From Propionicimonas paludicola (GTDB taxonomy: Bacteria; Actinomycetota; Actinomycetes; Propionibacteriales; Propionibacteriaceae): 64,000 nucleotides of DNA. Positions 1-10,687 of this stretch are shown piece by piece. The stretch lies in NCBI RefSeq assembly GCF_002563675.1, contig NZ_PDJC01000001.1, positions 1,240,001 through 1,304,000 of the forward strand, written 5' to 3'. Below the pieces are notes generated by a model. It had not been told where the DNA came from and did not search any database. It worked only from the letters and a program-made list of their open reading frames with translations. Both the position numbers and the translations under genes were made by a program. The number at the start of each line of letters is the position of its first letter. Within the stretch, counting starts at the first letter, position 1.

Positions 1-264
1 GCCCGGCGGCTGACCCGGTTGCCCGGTCGCGCCGATCTGGTGGTCCTCGATCCGCCGCGCACCGGTACGGATGCGGACGTGCTGGCCCAACTCGTCCGCC
101 GCTCTCCGCGCCGGATCGCCTACGTGGCCTGCGACCCGGCGGCACTGGGTCGCGACCTGCTCACTTTGGACCAGTTGGGGTATGTCCCCTCCGCGGTGAG
201 CGCCTACGACTTGTTCCCGTTGACCCACCATGTTGAATGCCTTGCCATCCTGGAACCGAGATGA
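1..264 (+). CDS. RNA (uracil-5-)-methyltransferase, TrmA/RlmD family, 3' end only
   Basis: Frame 1 is open from the window edge, so only the last 87 residues are present and the start lies outside. The fragment is the C-terminal part of a SAM-dependent Rossmann methyltransferase. It has motif IV as LDPPRTG, then YVACDP, which matches the SCNP segment that carries the catalytic cysteine in RumA/TrmA enzymes, and HHVE near the end, where the family keeps its general-base glutamate. The family makes 5-methyluridine in 23S rRNA or tRNA; the fragment does not show which RNA is the target. The stop overlaps the next start by four bases (ATGA), so the two are probably co-translated. Confidence 0.85.
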   Translation, partial: ARRLTRLPGRADLVVLDPPRTGTDADVLAQLVRRSPRRIAYVACDPAALGRDLLTLDQLGYVPSAVSAYDLFPLTHHVECLAILEPR

Positions 265-440
265 GTGAGACCAAGACCCGCCGGGTGATCGAGGCGAAGT
301 GCCCGATCCGTCCCGGTGACGTCTGCAATCTGTGTCAGCTGGACGTCACCGGCCCACAGGACTGCCCGCTGGTGTACCTGGTTCGCAGTGATCCGGACCT
401 CCAGGAGGAGTGGATCGCGCAGCGTCGCCAGGCCCGATGA
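261..440 (+). CDS. small Cys-containing protein, possibly DUF6767-like
   Basis: A 59-residue soluble protein. The ATG at 261 is chosen because it overlaps the upstream stop as ATGA and gives a natural N-terminus; the frame itself is open further upstream. Cysteines occur as CPIRPGDVCNLC followed by a later DC, four in all, a spacing that could bind zinc or another metal. The middle reads TGPQDCPLVYLV, which I associate from memory with a short actinobacterial family of unknown function (DUF6767); that name is a recollection, not a search result. No signal peptide or membrane segment is visible. No function can be assigned. Confidence 0.65.
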   Translation: MSETKTRRVIEAKCPIRPGDVCNLCQLDVTGPQDCPLVYLVRSDPDLQEEWIAQRRQAR

Positions 441-492
441 GTTCGGTCTCGGTACCGTCGTGGTGCTGGCCGACTGAGCTAGGCTGAGTTAG

Positions 493-510
493 TATCTCGA
501 CATCGAGATA
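493..510. promoter_or_regulatory. perfect palindromic operator candidate upstream of aconitase
   Basis: TATCTCGA-CA-TCGAGATA is a perfect 8-bp inverted repeat with a 2-bp centre, ending 22 bases before the acnA start. TANNNT hexamers at 480-485 (TAGGCT) and 490-495 (TAGTAT) lie beside or within it, so a bound repressor would occlude polymerase. No second full copy was noticed in the window. The cognate regulator is not identifiable here. Confidence 0.6.
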
Positions 511-532
511 TCTTGGGGACGATGGAGGTCCA

Positions 533-3327
<2,795 letters not shown>

Positions 3328-3331
<4 letters not shown>

Positions 3332-3834
3332 GCTCACGGCGGGCCAAGGTAGCGCGTCCGGACGAGGTTCGGACGCCGACCAGTCTGCCCATCTCGGCGC
3401 GGATCGCCTGGTCCTACCTGGCCAGCCTGGGCGCGCTGATGATCGCCGGCGGGACTGTCGTCCTGGTCAATGCGAGTGTGGGCACCGCGGCCTGCCGGGC
3501 CGCCTCGAGCGACGCGGCTGCGGACTGCCGCCTGGGTTGGGCCGTGGTCTCGTCCCTGGTCGGCCTGGCACTGGGCTGGGTGGTGCTGGGTGTGCTGCTC
3601 CATTTGGGCTGGCGCTACGCGGTCGCCGCAACGTCGGTTGCCGCGCTCCTGGTCTCGGTCGATCGCTTGGAGACCTGGTGGTGGTGGGCGCTGGCCGCTC
3701 TGATCCCGGCAGCGGCCGCGCTGCTCACCCACGAATGGGGGAGCGCCACGAGAGCCAAGGTCATCCGTGACGTCGGACTGGCCGTTCTCGCAGTCGGCGC
3801 CGTGGCCGCCATCAGTTGGTGGCTGCTCCGCTAG
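3328..3834 (+). CDS. membrane protein of unknown function
   Basis: 168 residues. A basic N-terminal tail of about 25 residues precedes roughly five hydrophobic segments, near residues 25-50, 68-95, 96-113, 115-133 and 147-167. The segment near 115 begins with four tryptophans. The start overlaps the acnA stop as ATGA, so it is translated with aconitase. There is no recognisable catalytic or transport motif. The loop between segments 1 and 2 has two cysteines and could be extracytoplasmic. I do not recognise a named family. Confidence 0.75.
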
Positions 3835-3847
3835 ATTAGAACGCGTG

Positions 3848-3853
3848 TACGAT
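3848..3853 (+). promoter_or_regulatory. -10 element, leaderless promoter
   Basis: TACGAT ends six bases before the GTG at 3860, and no Shine-Dalgarno sequence lies between. This spacing puts the transcript start at or next to the start codon. Confidence 0.5.
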
Positions 3854-3859
3854 TAGCGC

Positions 3860-4240
3860 GTGAGCGTCGTTCGGAGTCAGAACGTCCCGCCGGGCTGGCC
3901 GGGACGGGTGTGGCCACCCAGCGCGCCGGACTGGGAGCTCACCGCCGTGGAGTTCCTACTGGACTGCTGCCCGGCCGAGTTCCGCAACCATCCGGTGCTG
4001 CGCCGTCAGCCGCTGGTGCTGGCGCGGTTCGCCGGTTGGCAGCTGGACGGAGCGATTCGGGCCGGTGAGGTGGACCTGCGCACCCTGCGGGCGCAGCTGT
4101 CGGGACGAGTGTCGCCAGAGGTCGTGGGGCAGGCCGCCGAGGTCTGGCAGGAGGCGACCGCGCACCTGCAGCGACGTCGCCGCGAGGTCCGGCTGGTGGC
4201 CGATGCCCTGGGGGGTGCACGGTTCCGGGTTCGGCTGTGA
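3860..4240 (+). CDS. conserved hypothetical protein upstream of dxs
   Basis: A 126-residue soluble, mostly helical, Arg- and Trp-containing protein with no signal peptide. The N-terminal half has DWELTAVEFLLDCCPAEF and then HPVLRRQPLVLARF; the C-terminal half is a charged helix (RRRREVRL). I recognise no enzyme motif. The GTG start is supported by the -10 hexamer six bases upstream and the lack of an in-frame ribosome-binding site. It ends 14 bases before dxs, which has its own leaderless promoter in that gap. Its function is unknown. Confidence 0.7.
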   Translation: MSVVRSQNVPPGWPGRVWPPSAPDWELTAVEFLLDCCPAEFRNHPVLRRQPLVLARFAGWQLDGAIRAGEVDLRTLRAQLSGRVSPEVVGQAAEVWQEATAHLQRRRREVRLVADALGGARFRVRL

Positions 4241-4242
4241 CG

Positions 4243-4248
4243 TAGACT
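4243..4248 (+). promoter_or_regulatory. -10 element, leaderless dxs promoter
   Basis: TAGACT lies six bases before the GTG start of dxs at 4255. It sits just past the TGA of the preceding gene, so dxs can be transcribed separately. Confidence 0.55.
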
Positions 4249-4254
4249 CCTGGG

Positions 4255-6174
4255 GTGCCGCTTCTCGACCAGATCAACTGTCCTCAGGACCTGCGGAAGC
4301 TGGATCCCAGCCAGCTTCCCGAGTTGGCCGAGGAGATCCGGGCCTTCCTGATCAGCAATGTCAGCCGGACCGGCGGGCATCTGGGTCCCAACCTTGGCGT
4401 GGTCGAACTGACCATCGCACTGCACCGGGTCTTCGACTCGCCATCCGAGCCGATCATCTTCGACACCGGCCACCAGAGCTACGTCCACAAGATTCTGACC
4501 GGCCGTCAGGGCGACTTCCCGACCTTGCGCAAGCCCGGGGGCCTGTCCGGCTACCCCTCGCGCGCCGAGTCGCCGCACGACTGGGTGGAGAACTCCCACG
4601 CTTCGGCCGGGCTGTCCTGGGCGGACGGGCTGGCCAAGGCCTATCGGCTGCAGGGACGCGAGGACCACGTGGCCGTGGTGGTCGGTGACGGCGCCCTGAC
4701 CGGAGGCATGGCCTGGGAGGCGCTGAACAACATCGCGGTCGCCCAGGACGAGCGGCTGGTGATCGTGATCAACGACAACGGCCGCTCCTACACCCCGACC
4801 GTGGGCGGCGTGGCCACCCAGCTTTCGGTGCTCGGCAAGCAGCTCACCGCGATCCGTACCGACCGCCGCTATGAGCGACTGCTGCACCGGATCAAGGAGA
4901 CCGTTCTCGGTGCTCCGGTGATCGGGCAGATGATCTACGGGCTCATGCACGGCTTCAAGATGGGCGTCAAGGACGTCCTGGCGCCGCAGGGGATGTTCTC
5001 CGACCTCGGCCTGAAGTACGTGGGGCCGATCGACGGCCACGACGTGGCCGCCGTCGAGCTGGCCCTCCAGCGGGCCAAGGGCTTCGACGCTCCGGTGCTG
5101 GTGCACTGCATCACCCAGAAGGGACGTGGCTTCAAGGCCGCCGAGCAGGACGAGCAGGATCGCTTCCACGCGGTCGGCGTGATCGACGAGGTCACCGGCG
5201 AGTCGTTGGCTCCGGGCGTCCGCTCCTGGACCGATGCCTTCGGCGAGGAGTTGGCCCGGATCGCGGCCACCGACGATCAGGTGGTGGCGCTGACCGCGGC
5301 CATGCTGCACCCGACCGGCCTGGATCGGTTCGCCACGCTGTTCCCGGACCGGGTCTTCGATGTCGGTATCGCTGAACAGCATGCGGTCACCAGCGCGGCC
5401 GGCTTGGCCACTGCCGGGTTGCACCCGGTGGTCGCGGTGTACGCCACCTTCTTGAACCGCGCTTTCGACCAGGTCCTGATGGACGTCGCTTTGCACAAGC
5501 TCGGGGTCACCTTCGTCCTCGACCGGGCCGGGATCACCGGGCCGGACGGACCGAGCCACCACGGCCTGTGGGATCCGTCGCTGCTCGGCCTGGTCCCCGG
5601 GCTCACCTTGAGTGCCCCGCGCGACGAGCCCCGGCTGTGTGAGGCGCTCCGGACTGCGGTGAAAATCGATGATCGGCCCAGCGTGATCCGCTTCTCGAAG
5701 GAGGCGCTGCCGAGTCCGGTGCCGTCGATCGCCAAAGCCGGCTCGGTCGACGTGCTCTTCGGCGAAGGCTCCGGACGAGTCCTGGTGGTCGGCTACGGCC
5801 AACTGTGCGGGATGGCCGTCGAGGTCGGTCAACGACTGGCCCAGCAGGGGATCAGCGCGACCGTGGTTGATCCGGTCTGGGCGCTGCCTGTCTCTGCCGA
5901 TCTCATCTCGCTGGTGGCCGCCCATGAGCTGGTGCTGACCATCGAGGACAACGAGATCGTCGGTGGGCTGGGTGCCCGGCTCTCCCAGGAGTGCCGAGCC
6001 GCCGGGCTGGACACCCGGATTCGGGAGTTCGGAGTGCCGTCACAGTTCGTCCCGCAGGGCGCCCGCAGTGAGCTCCTCGCCGAACTGGGCCTGACCGCTC
6101 AGCAGCTGGCCCGGTTCGCCACCGAGCAGATCGCCGCCACCGAGCGGCAGCAGAGCTTCACCAGAGCTGAGTGA
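4255..6174 (+). CDS. dxs: 1-deoxy-D-xylulose-5-phosphate synthase
   Basis: A 639-residue thiamine-diphosphate transketolase-like enzyme that condenses pyruvate and glyceraldehyde 3-phosphate to DXP, the first step of the MEP isoprenoid pathway and a source of thiamin and pyridoxal precursors. Visible motifs are H73 in DTGHQSYVHK, the ThDP-binding GDG at 144-146 with NDN at 173-175, and the catalytic glutamate E374 in GIAEQHAV. Length is normal for the family. The GTG start is fixed by a -10 hexamer six bases away. The 3' end overlaps the convergent RNase D gene by 17 bases. Confidence 0.97.
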   Translation: MPLLDQINCPQDLRKLDPSQLPELAEEIRAFLISNVSRTGGHLGPNLGVVELTIALHRVFDSPSEPIIFDTGHQSYVHKILTGRQGDFPTLRKPGGLSGYPSRAESPHDWVENSHASAGLSWADGLAKAYRLQGREDHVAVVVGDGALTGGMAWEALNNIAVAQDERLVIVINDNGRSYTPTVGGVATQLSVLGKQLTAIRTDRRYERLLHRIKETVLGAPVIGQMIYGLMHGFKMGVKDVLAPQGMFSDLGLKYVGPIDGHDVAAVELALQRAKGFDAPVLVHCITQKGRGFKAAEQDEQDRFHAVGVIDEVTGESLAPGVRSWTDAFGEELARIAATDDQVVALTAAMLHPTGLDRFATLFPDRVFDVGIAEQHAVTSAAGLATAGLHPVVAVYATFLNRAFDQVLMDVALHKLGVTFVLDRAGITGPDGPSHHGLWDPSLLGLVPGLTLSAPRDEPRLCEALRTAVKIDDRPSVIRFSKEALPSPVPSIAKAGSVDVLFGEGSGRVLVVGYGQLCGMAVEVGQRLAQQGISATVVDPVWALPVSADLISLVAAHELVLTIEDNEIVGGLGARLSQECRAAGLDTRIREFGVPSQFVPQGARSELLAELGLTAQQLARFATEQIAATERQQSFTRAE

Positions 6175-7423
6175 TCACCGGCACGGCCAGTTCACGCTGC
6201 CACTGGCGGGCCCCGAGTTCGGCCAGTCGCTGATCGGCTTCGGTCGCGTCCATGGTGGCCGGTGAATCCCACAGCAACCGGCGCAGATGGTCGGGGGAGA
6301 GCAGGTTCTCCACTGGGACCTCCAGGCTTTCGGCCAACTCGATCAGCGCCGGACGTACCCGGTTGAACCGCTCGAAGGACTCCGGCCAGCGCCGTTCCCA
6401 CGCTCGCGGCTGCGGCGGTCCGTCCGGGATCAGGTGCCGGGCCGGGTACTCGGCCTTGGGGAGTTGGACGGCGCGGTTCACCGCAGCCAGCCATTGCTGC
6501 TCATTGCGCAGGGCGGAACGCTTGGCGAAGCCGGAGATGCCGCGCAGCCAGGTGCGATCCAGTCGGCGCTCGCGGTTGGTTTCGATCGACCGGGCCACCT
6601 CGACGATGTTGCGATCGGGGAGCACTCGGCCCGGTGCTCGGTCCTCGCTCCTGGCCAGCTCCTCGCGGGCCAGCCACAGCTCCCTGGCCACGGCCAGGCC
6701 GAGCAGGGTGCGCAGGGTGTGCAAGCCGGTGAGCCGGCGCCACGGCTCCTTGCGCGGCACGGCCGGGTCGTTGGCGTGCTCGGCCAGGTACTCGAACTCT
6801 TGCATGGCCCAATCCAGCTTGTCGGCTTCGGTGAGCCGCTCGATCTGCCACTCGCGCAGCTCGGTCAGCCGCTCGACGTCCAGGGCCGCGTAGTTCAGCC
6901 AGTCCTCGGGGATCGGTCGCTTTGACCAGTCCGCAGCCGAGTGCTCCTTGGCCAGTGAGAGTCCCAGTGCCTGCTCCATCAGCGCGCTCAGGTTCACCCG
7001 GGGCAGGCCCAGCAGGCGTGCGGCCAACTCGGTGTCGAAGAGCTGACGGGGGAGCAGTTTCACCTCGGCCAGGCAGGGCAGATCCTGGCTGGCGGCGTGC
7101 AGGATCCAGTCCACGTCCGACAGTTGCGCAGCCAGGGCGGAGAAGTCGGCCCTGGGCTGCCCGTTCTCGAAGGCGGTTGGGTCGATCAGGTGAGTGCCAC
7201 CGCCGTCGCGGCGGAGCTGAATCAGATAAGCCTTGGCCGTGTAGCGGTAGCCGTGGGCGCGCTCGGTGTCGACGCCGACCGGCCCGTGGCCGGCGGCAAG
7301 AGCTGCCTGGCTGGCTTCCAGCGCGGCCGGGGTGTCCACCAGCGGTGGAACTCCCTCGGCCGGGGCGGCCAGGACGGGATAGGTGACGACGGGCTGCGTG
7401 GCTTCGGTCTCTACCTCAGCCAC
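6158..7423 (-). CDS. rnd: ribonuclease D-like 3'-5' exonuclease with HRDC domain
   Basis: 421 residues. The N-terminal DEDD-type exonuclease domain (about residues 40-215) shows VDTE (motif I), a HAASQD segment (motif II) and YAALDVERL (motif III, Y-x3-D). A helical HRDC-type region follows at about 230-310, then a C-terminal extension. The family trims tRNA and other stable RNA 3' ends. The GTG start at 7423 lies inside the end of the upstream gene (13-bp overlap) with AGGGCAGGA just ahead, implying translational coupling. It converges on dxs. Confidence 0.9.
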   Translation of the reverse strand: MAEVETEATQPVVTYPVLAAPAEGVPPLVDTPAALEASQAALAAGHGPVGVDTERAHGYRYTAKAYLIQLRRDGGGTHLIDPTAFENGQPRADFSALAAQLSDVDWILHAASQDLPCLAEVKLLPRQLFDTELAARLLGLPRVNLSALMEQALGLSLAKEHSAADWSKRPIPEDWLNYAALDVERLTELREWQIERLTEADKLDWAMQEFEYLAEHANDPAVPRKEPWRRLTGLHTLRTLLGLAVARELWLAREELARSEDRAPGRVLPDRNIVEVARSIETNRERRLDRTWLRGISGFAKRSALRNEQQWLAAVNRAVQLPKAEYPARHLIPDGPPQPRAWERRWPESFERFNRVRPALIELAESLEVPVENLLSPDHLRRLLWDSPATMDATEADQRLAELGARQWQRELAVPVITQLW

Positions 7424-8007
7424 GATCCTGCCCTTCGTGATGCAATCGGAACCACTCCTTCAGGCAATGGCGGCAACCCCGCGGTCTGGCAGACCAGGTC
7501 TGCCCAACTCTCCAGGTGCCGCACCAAATCATCCGCACACTCGATCAGCGGCGTCCACGATGCACGCAGCTCGATCTCGGCCCGCAGTCCATCGGTGGCG
7601 ATCCCGCCGAAAGAACGGCTGGCCACTGTAGTGACCGTCCCACTGGGCGCGATGAAGGCCGCATGGTTACGCTCCAGCGCGTCCAGCAGCCACGACCAGC
7701 CCACTTCTGTGATCAGCGGATCGATCGCCATCTCGGCGTCCACCTCTGCCCGGGCATAGGTGACACAACGGAACTCACCCTCCCAGGCAGCGCTGCCGGC
7801 CGGATCGTGGAGCAGCACCAGTCGTCCGCTGCCGAGTTCCTCCTCGGCAACTTCGACCTCGGCGCTGATCGCCACCGAGAACGGCGCAATCTTCGCCGGG
7901 GCCGGGATCTCTTCGACGCTCAGCTCCGGTCGCCAGGACATCCCGACGATCGCGTTCACCACCTCTTGGAACAGTGGTGAAGGAGTCGGCTCGAACCGTG
8001 CGGCCAC
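7411..8007 (-). CDS. DUF3000-like conserved actinobacterial protein
   Basis: 198 residues, soluble, no signal peptide. Position upstream of an RNase D gene and convergent to dxs is typical of the actinobacterial DUF3000 family. Features include an acidic EVEVAEEELGSGRLVLLHDP strand region, VGWSWLLDALERNHA, and a C-terminal SWADLVCQTAGLPPLPEGV segment. The GTG start at 8007 is supported by TAGGCT six bases upstream on the minus strand. It overlaps rnd by 13 bases. Biochemical function is unknown; a role linked to RNA processing would be inferred only from the neighbour. Confidence 0.75.
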   Translation of the reverse strand: MAARFEPTPSPLFQEVVNAIVGMSWRPELSVEEIPAPAKIAPFSVAISAEVEVAEEELGSGRLVLLHDPAGSAAWEGEFRCVTYARAEVDAEMAIDPLITEVGWSWLLDALERNHAAFIAPSGTVTTVASRSFGGIATDGLRAEIELRASWTPLIECADDLVRHLESWADLVCQTAGLPPLPEGVVPIASRRAGSWLR

Positions 8008-8013
8008 GCTCCG

Positions 8014-8019
8014 AGCCTA
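8014..8019 (-). promoter_or_regulatory. -10 element, leaderless promoter of DUF3000-rnd
   Basis: On the minus strand TAGGCT is followed by six bases and the GTG start at 8007. No ribosome-binding site is present. Confidence 0.55.
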
Positions 8020-8033
8020 GTGAAGGCCGGGGC

Positions 8034-8471
8034 TCAGGACTCGCTGGGCGCGCCGTGAGTGGCCGAGCCGTCCGGTTCGAAGGTCAGGCTGACCGAGTTG
8101 ATGCAGAACCGCTGGTCGGTCGGGGTCTGGTACCCCTCGCCCTCGAAGACGTGTCCCAGGTGGGAGTCGCAGGCGGCGCAGCGCACCTCGACCCGAGCCC
8201 GTCCGGGCAGGCTGCGATCCTCCAGGTAGACCACCCGATCCTCGGCGGCGGCGGTGTAGAAGGACGGCCAGCCGCAGTGCGACTCGAACTTGTGGTCACT
8301 GCGGAACAGCTCGGTGCCGCAGGCGCGGCAGCGGTAGATGCCGGCGGCGGTGGTGTCGGTGTACTCACCGGTGAACGGTGCTTCGGTGCCGGACTCGCGC
8401 AGGACGCGGTACTCCAGCGGCGAGAGCAGAGCCTTCCACTGTTCGGGGGTCTTCTCGATCTTGAGGCTCAT
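8034..8471 (-). CDS. msrB: peptide-methionine (R)-S-oxide reductase
   Basis: 145 residues. Reduces the R epimer of methionine sulfoxide in oxidised proteins, using thioredoxin. Both structural zinc pairs are present (CRACG and CAACD). The catalytic cysteine is in RFCINSVSL, and the candidate resolving cysteine is in SHCGWPSF. The HLGHVFEGEG segment of the active site is intact. The ATG at 8471 is preferred over an in-frame TTG six bases upstream because AAGGAG lies six bases before it. It diverges from the LigD-type polymerase gene with about 60 bp between them. Confidence 0.96.
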   Translation of the reverse strand: MSLKIEKTPEQWKALLSPLEYRVLRESGTEAPFTGEYTDTTAAGIYRCRACGTELFRSDHKFESHCGWPSFYTAAAEDRVVYLEDRSLPGRARVEVRCAACDSHLGHVFEGEGYQTPTDQRFCINSVSLTFEPDGSATHGAPSES

Positions 8472-8521
8472 CCGCAACTCCTTCGCAATTGTCTGCCGGA
8501 CGCTCTGCTGCAGCCGGACCC

Positions 8522-8527
8522 TAGCCT
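8522..8527 (+). promoter_or_regulatory. -10 element, leaderless promoter of ligD-type polymerase
   Basis: TAGCCT stands six bases before the ATG at 8534 and no Shine-Dalgarno sequence precedes the start. Confidence 0.55.
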
Positions 8528-8533
8528 GGGTCC

Positions 8534-9577
8534 ATGGCCACGTCAGAGTTGATACTCGAGCTGGACGACCAACAGGTCCGGATCAGCAGCCCGGAGAAGG
8601 TCTACTTTCCCTCTCTGCACCTCAACAAAGCGGACGTGGTCGGATATTTCCGCAGCGTGGGGCCAGGGATCCTGCGCGCGTTGCACCATCGTCCCACAGC
8701 CATGGAGCGGTGGCCGGGCGGGGTGCCGGGGCCCGACGACGAGCCGCAGGAGGCTTTCTACCAGAAGCGGCTCCCGGGCAATGCTCCGGACTGGGTGGCC
8801 CGGGTGGAGGTGAGGTTCCCCTCGGGACGTACCGCTGTCGAGGTGGCGCCGGACAACCTGGCCACAGTGCTCTGGATGGCCAACCTGGGCACGCTGCGGT
8901 TCCATCCCTGGCCGGTGCGCAGCGCGGCGCCCGAACTCGTCGATCAGCTGCGCCTGGATCTGGACCCGCAGCCGGGCACCGGGTTCCGGCAGGCCGCTGA
9001 GGCTGCCGTGGAGCTGCGCGAGGTGCTCACGGAGGCCGGCCTGACCGCCTTCTGCAAGACCAGTGGCGGACGCGGCGTCCATGTCTTCGTCCGGATCGAG
9101 CCCAGCGACTTCATCACGGCCCGGCATGCGGTGATCGCGGCCGGACGCGAGCTGGCCAGACGGCGTCCCGAACTGGTCACCGTGAACTGGTGGAAGGAGG
9201 AGCGCGGCGAGCGGATCTTCCTGGACTTCAACCAGATGGCCCGCGACCGGCTGATGACCTCGGCCTACTCGATCCGTCCGGTGCCCGACGCGCTGGTGTC
9301 CGCCCCGCTGACCTGGGACGAGCTGACTGAGGCCGAGCCGCAGGACTTCAGCGTGGTGACCATGCCCGAGCGGTTCGCTGAGCGGGGCGACCTGTGGGCC
9401 GAGCTGGACACTGTTGCACCCGGGTCACTGGCGACTCTGATCGAGTGGTACGACCGGGACGCCGCCGACGGCGAGGGCGAGCTGCCCTATCCACCGGAGT
9501 ATCCGAAGATGCCTGGCGAGCCGCCGCGGGTGCAGCCCAGCCGCAAGAACCAGGCCAACTGGGAGGATCCGAACTAG
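8534..9577 (+). CDS. LigD-type DNA polymerase/primase domain protein (PolD-like)
   Basis: A 347-residue stand-alone archaeo-eukaryotic-primase-type polymerase, as found at one end of LigD in bacterial end joining. The metal-binding DxD is seen in LRLDLDPQPG, the third acidic residue in IFLDFNQMARDR, and the nucleotide-binding SGGRGVHVFVRI between them. No ligase or phosphoesterase domain is fused. The facing gene is a separate LigC-type ligase and their stop codons share the bases CTAG, so polymerase and ligase form a split set. It probably fills gaps or adds ribonucleotides during repair. No Ku gene is in the window. Confidence 0.9.
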   Translation: MATSELILELDDQQVRISSPEKVYFPSLHLNKADVVGYFRSVGPGILRALHHRPTAMERWPGGVPGPDDEPQEAFYQKRLPGNAPDWVARVEVRFPSGRTAVEVAPDNLATVLWMANLGTLRFHPWPVRSAAPELVDQLRLDLDPQPGTGFRQAAEAAVELREVLTEAGLTAFCKTSGGRGVHVFVRIEPSDFITARHAVIAAGRELARRRPELVTVNWWKEERGERIFLDFNQMARDRLMTSAYSIRPVPDALVSAPLTWDELTEAEPQDFSVVTMPERFAERGDLWAELDTVAPGSLATLIEWYDRDAADGEGELPYPPEYPKMPGEPPRVQPSRKNQANWEDPN

Positions 9578-10629
9578 CCCGTCGGGCCGAGGATCTCGGC
9601 GAGATCGAACCGGGGCACCTCGGCCAGCTGATCGAAGGTGCACGAGGCCGGCTCGCGATCGGGGCGCCATCGCCGGAAGCCGACGGTGTGCCGGAACCGC
9701 TCGCCCTCGAGGTGGTCGTAGCCGACTTCGCAGACCAGCATCGGCCAGATCAGCTGGGTCTGCCGAGCCACGGAGTTCCAGCGGTTGGTGGCCCGCGGGC
9801 CGCCGTTGTCCGGGTTGCCGTCGGCCCAGGGGTGCGGTGCGTCGGCCGGCAGGTCGAGTTCACTGAGCAGGGCGGCCAGGTCGCGGCGCACAGTGGTGGC
9901 GAAGGCCGAACTGGCTCCGACAAAGCGCAGCGTGCCGTCGGCCGCATACAGGCCCAGTTGCAGCGAACTCACCTGGGGCTGGGCCGACGCCTGATCGAGC
10001 CGGTATCCGGCCACCACCACGTCCGCCTCGCGCGCGTGTTTGATCTTGAACATTGCCCGTTCGCCGGGCCGATAGGGCTGGTCCAGTGGCTTGGCCACCA
10101 CCCCGTCCAGGCCGGCGCCCTCGAACTGGGTGAACCAGCGCTCGGCCAGCGCCTGATCCAGAGTCAACGGGGTCACGTGGATGCGCTCGGACGGCTCGGC
10201 CAGGGCGAGCTCCAGTCGCCGGCGGCGTTCGGTGAAGGGCCGCTCGACGAGCAGTTCGTCACCTTCGGCGAGCAGATCCCAGAAGACCAGTGAGGCCGGA
10301 TGGCGCACGGAAAGCTCGGCGACCCGCTTCGCCGAGGGGTGCACTCGTTCGCCAAGCAGGGTGAAGTCCAGCCGATCGCCGTTCACCACCACCAGCTCGC
10401 CGTCCAGGACGCAGCGAGCCGGAGTGCCGGCCCGCACAGCCTGCACCGCCTCGGGGAAGTAGCCGCTGAGGTCCTTGCCATTGCGGCTGGACAGGACCAC
10501 CTCGTCGCCGTCGCGGAAGACCAGGCAGCGGTAGCCGTCCCACTTGGGCTCGTAGGCCAAGCCGGGCGGAATGGCCGTGGTGGCCCGGGCCAGCATCGGC
10601 TCAACCGGAGGCAGGAGCGGCAGCTGCAT
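9574..10629 (-). CDS. ligC: ATP-dependent DNA ligase, LigC type
   Basis: 351 residues with an adenylation domain and an OB-fold, the minimal two-domain layout of mycobacterial LigC. The N-terminus MQLPLLPPVEPMLARA is LigC-like. The nucleotidyl lysine lies in YEPKWDGYRC (KxDG), followed by VLDGELVV (motif III), DGVVAK (motif IV) and MFKIKH (motif V). The frame is open upstream to 10812, but similarity begins at the ATG at 10629; a GTG at 10635 is an alternative. It converges on the polymerase gene with overlapping stops. It likely seals nicks in alternative excision or end-joining repair. Confidence 0.9.
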   Translation of the reverse strand: MQLPLLPPVEPMLARATTAIPPGLAYEPKWDGYRCLVFRDGDEVVLSSRNGKDLSGYFPEAVQAVRAGTPARCVLDGELVVVNGDRLDFTLLGERVHPSAKRVAELSVRHPASLVFWDLLAEGDELLVERPFTERRRRLELALAEPSERIHVTPLTLDQALAERWFTQFEGAGLDGVVAKPLDQPYRPGERAMFKIKHAREADVVVAGYRLDQASAQPQVSSLQLGLYAADGTLRFVGASSAFATTVRRDLAALLSELDLPADAPHPWADGNPDNGGPRATNRWNSVARQTQLIWPMLVCEVGYDHLEGERFRHTVGFRRWRPDREPASCTFDQLAEVPRFDLAEILGPTG

Positions 10630-10687
10630 CTCCACATCGTGGCAGTAGGGCTCGGCACAGCCGGCGGGATGGGGTAAGACTGCTGCA

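Noticed and set aside
4006-5925. 639-residue open frame antisense to dxs
   Set aside because: Same shadow composition; dxs itself has all catalytic motifs on the other strand.
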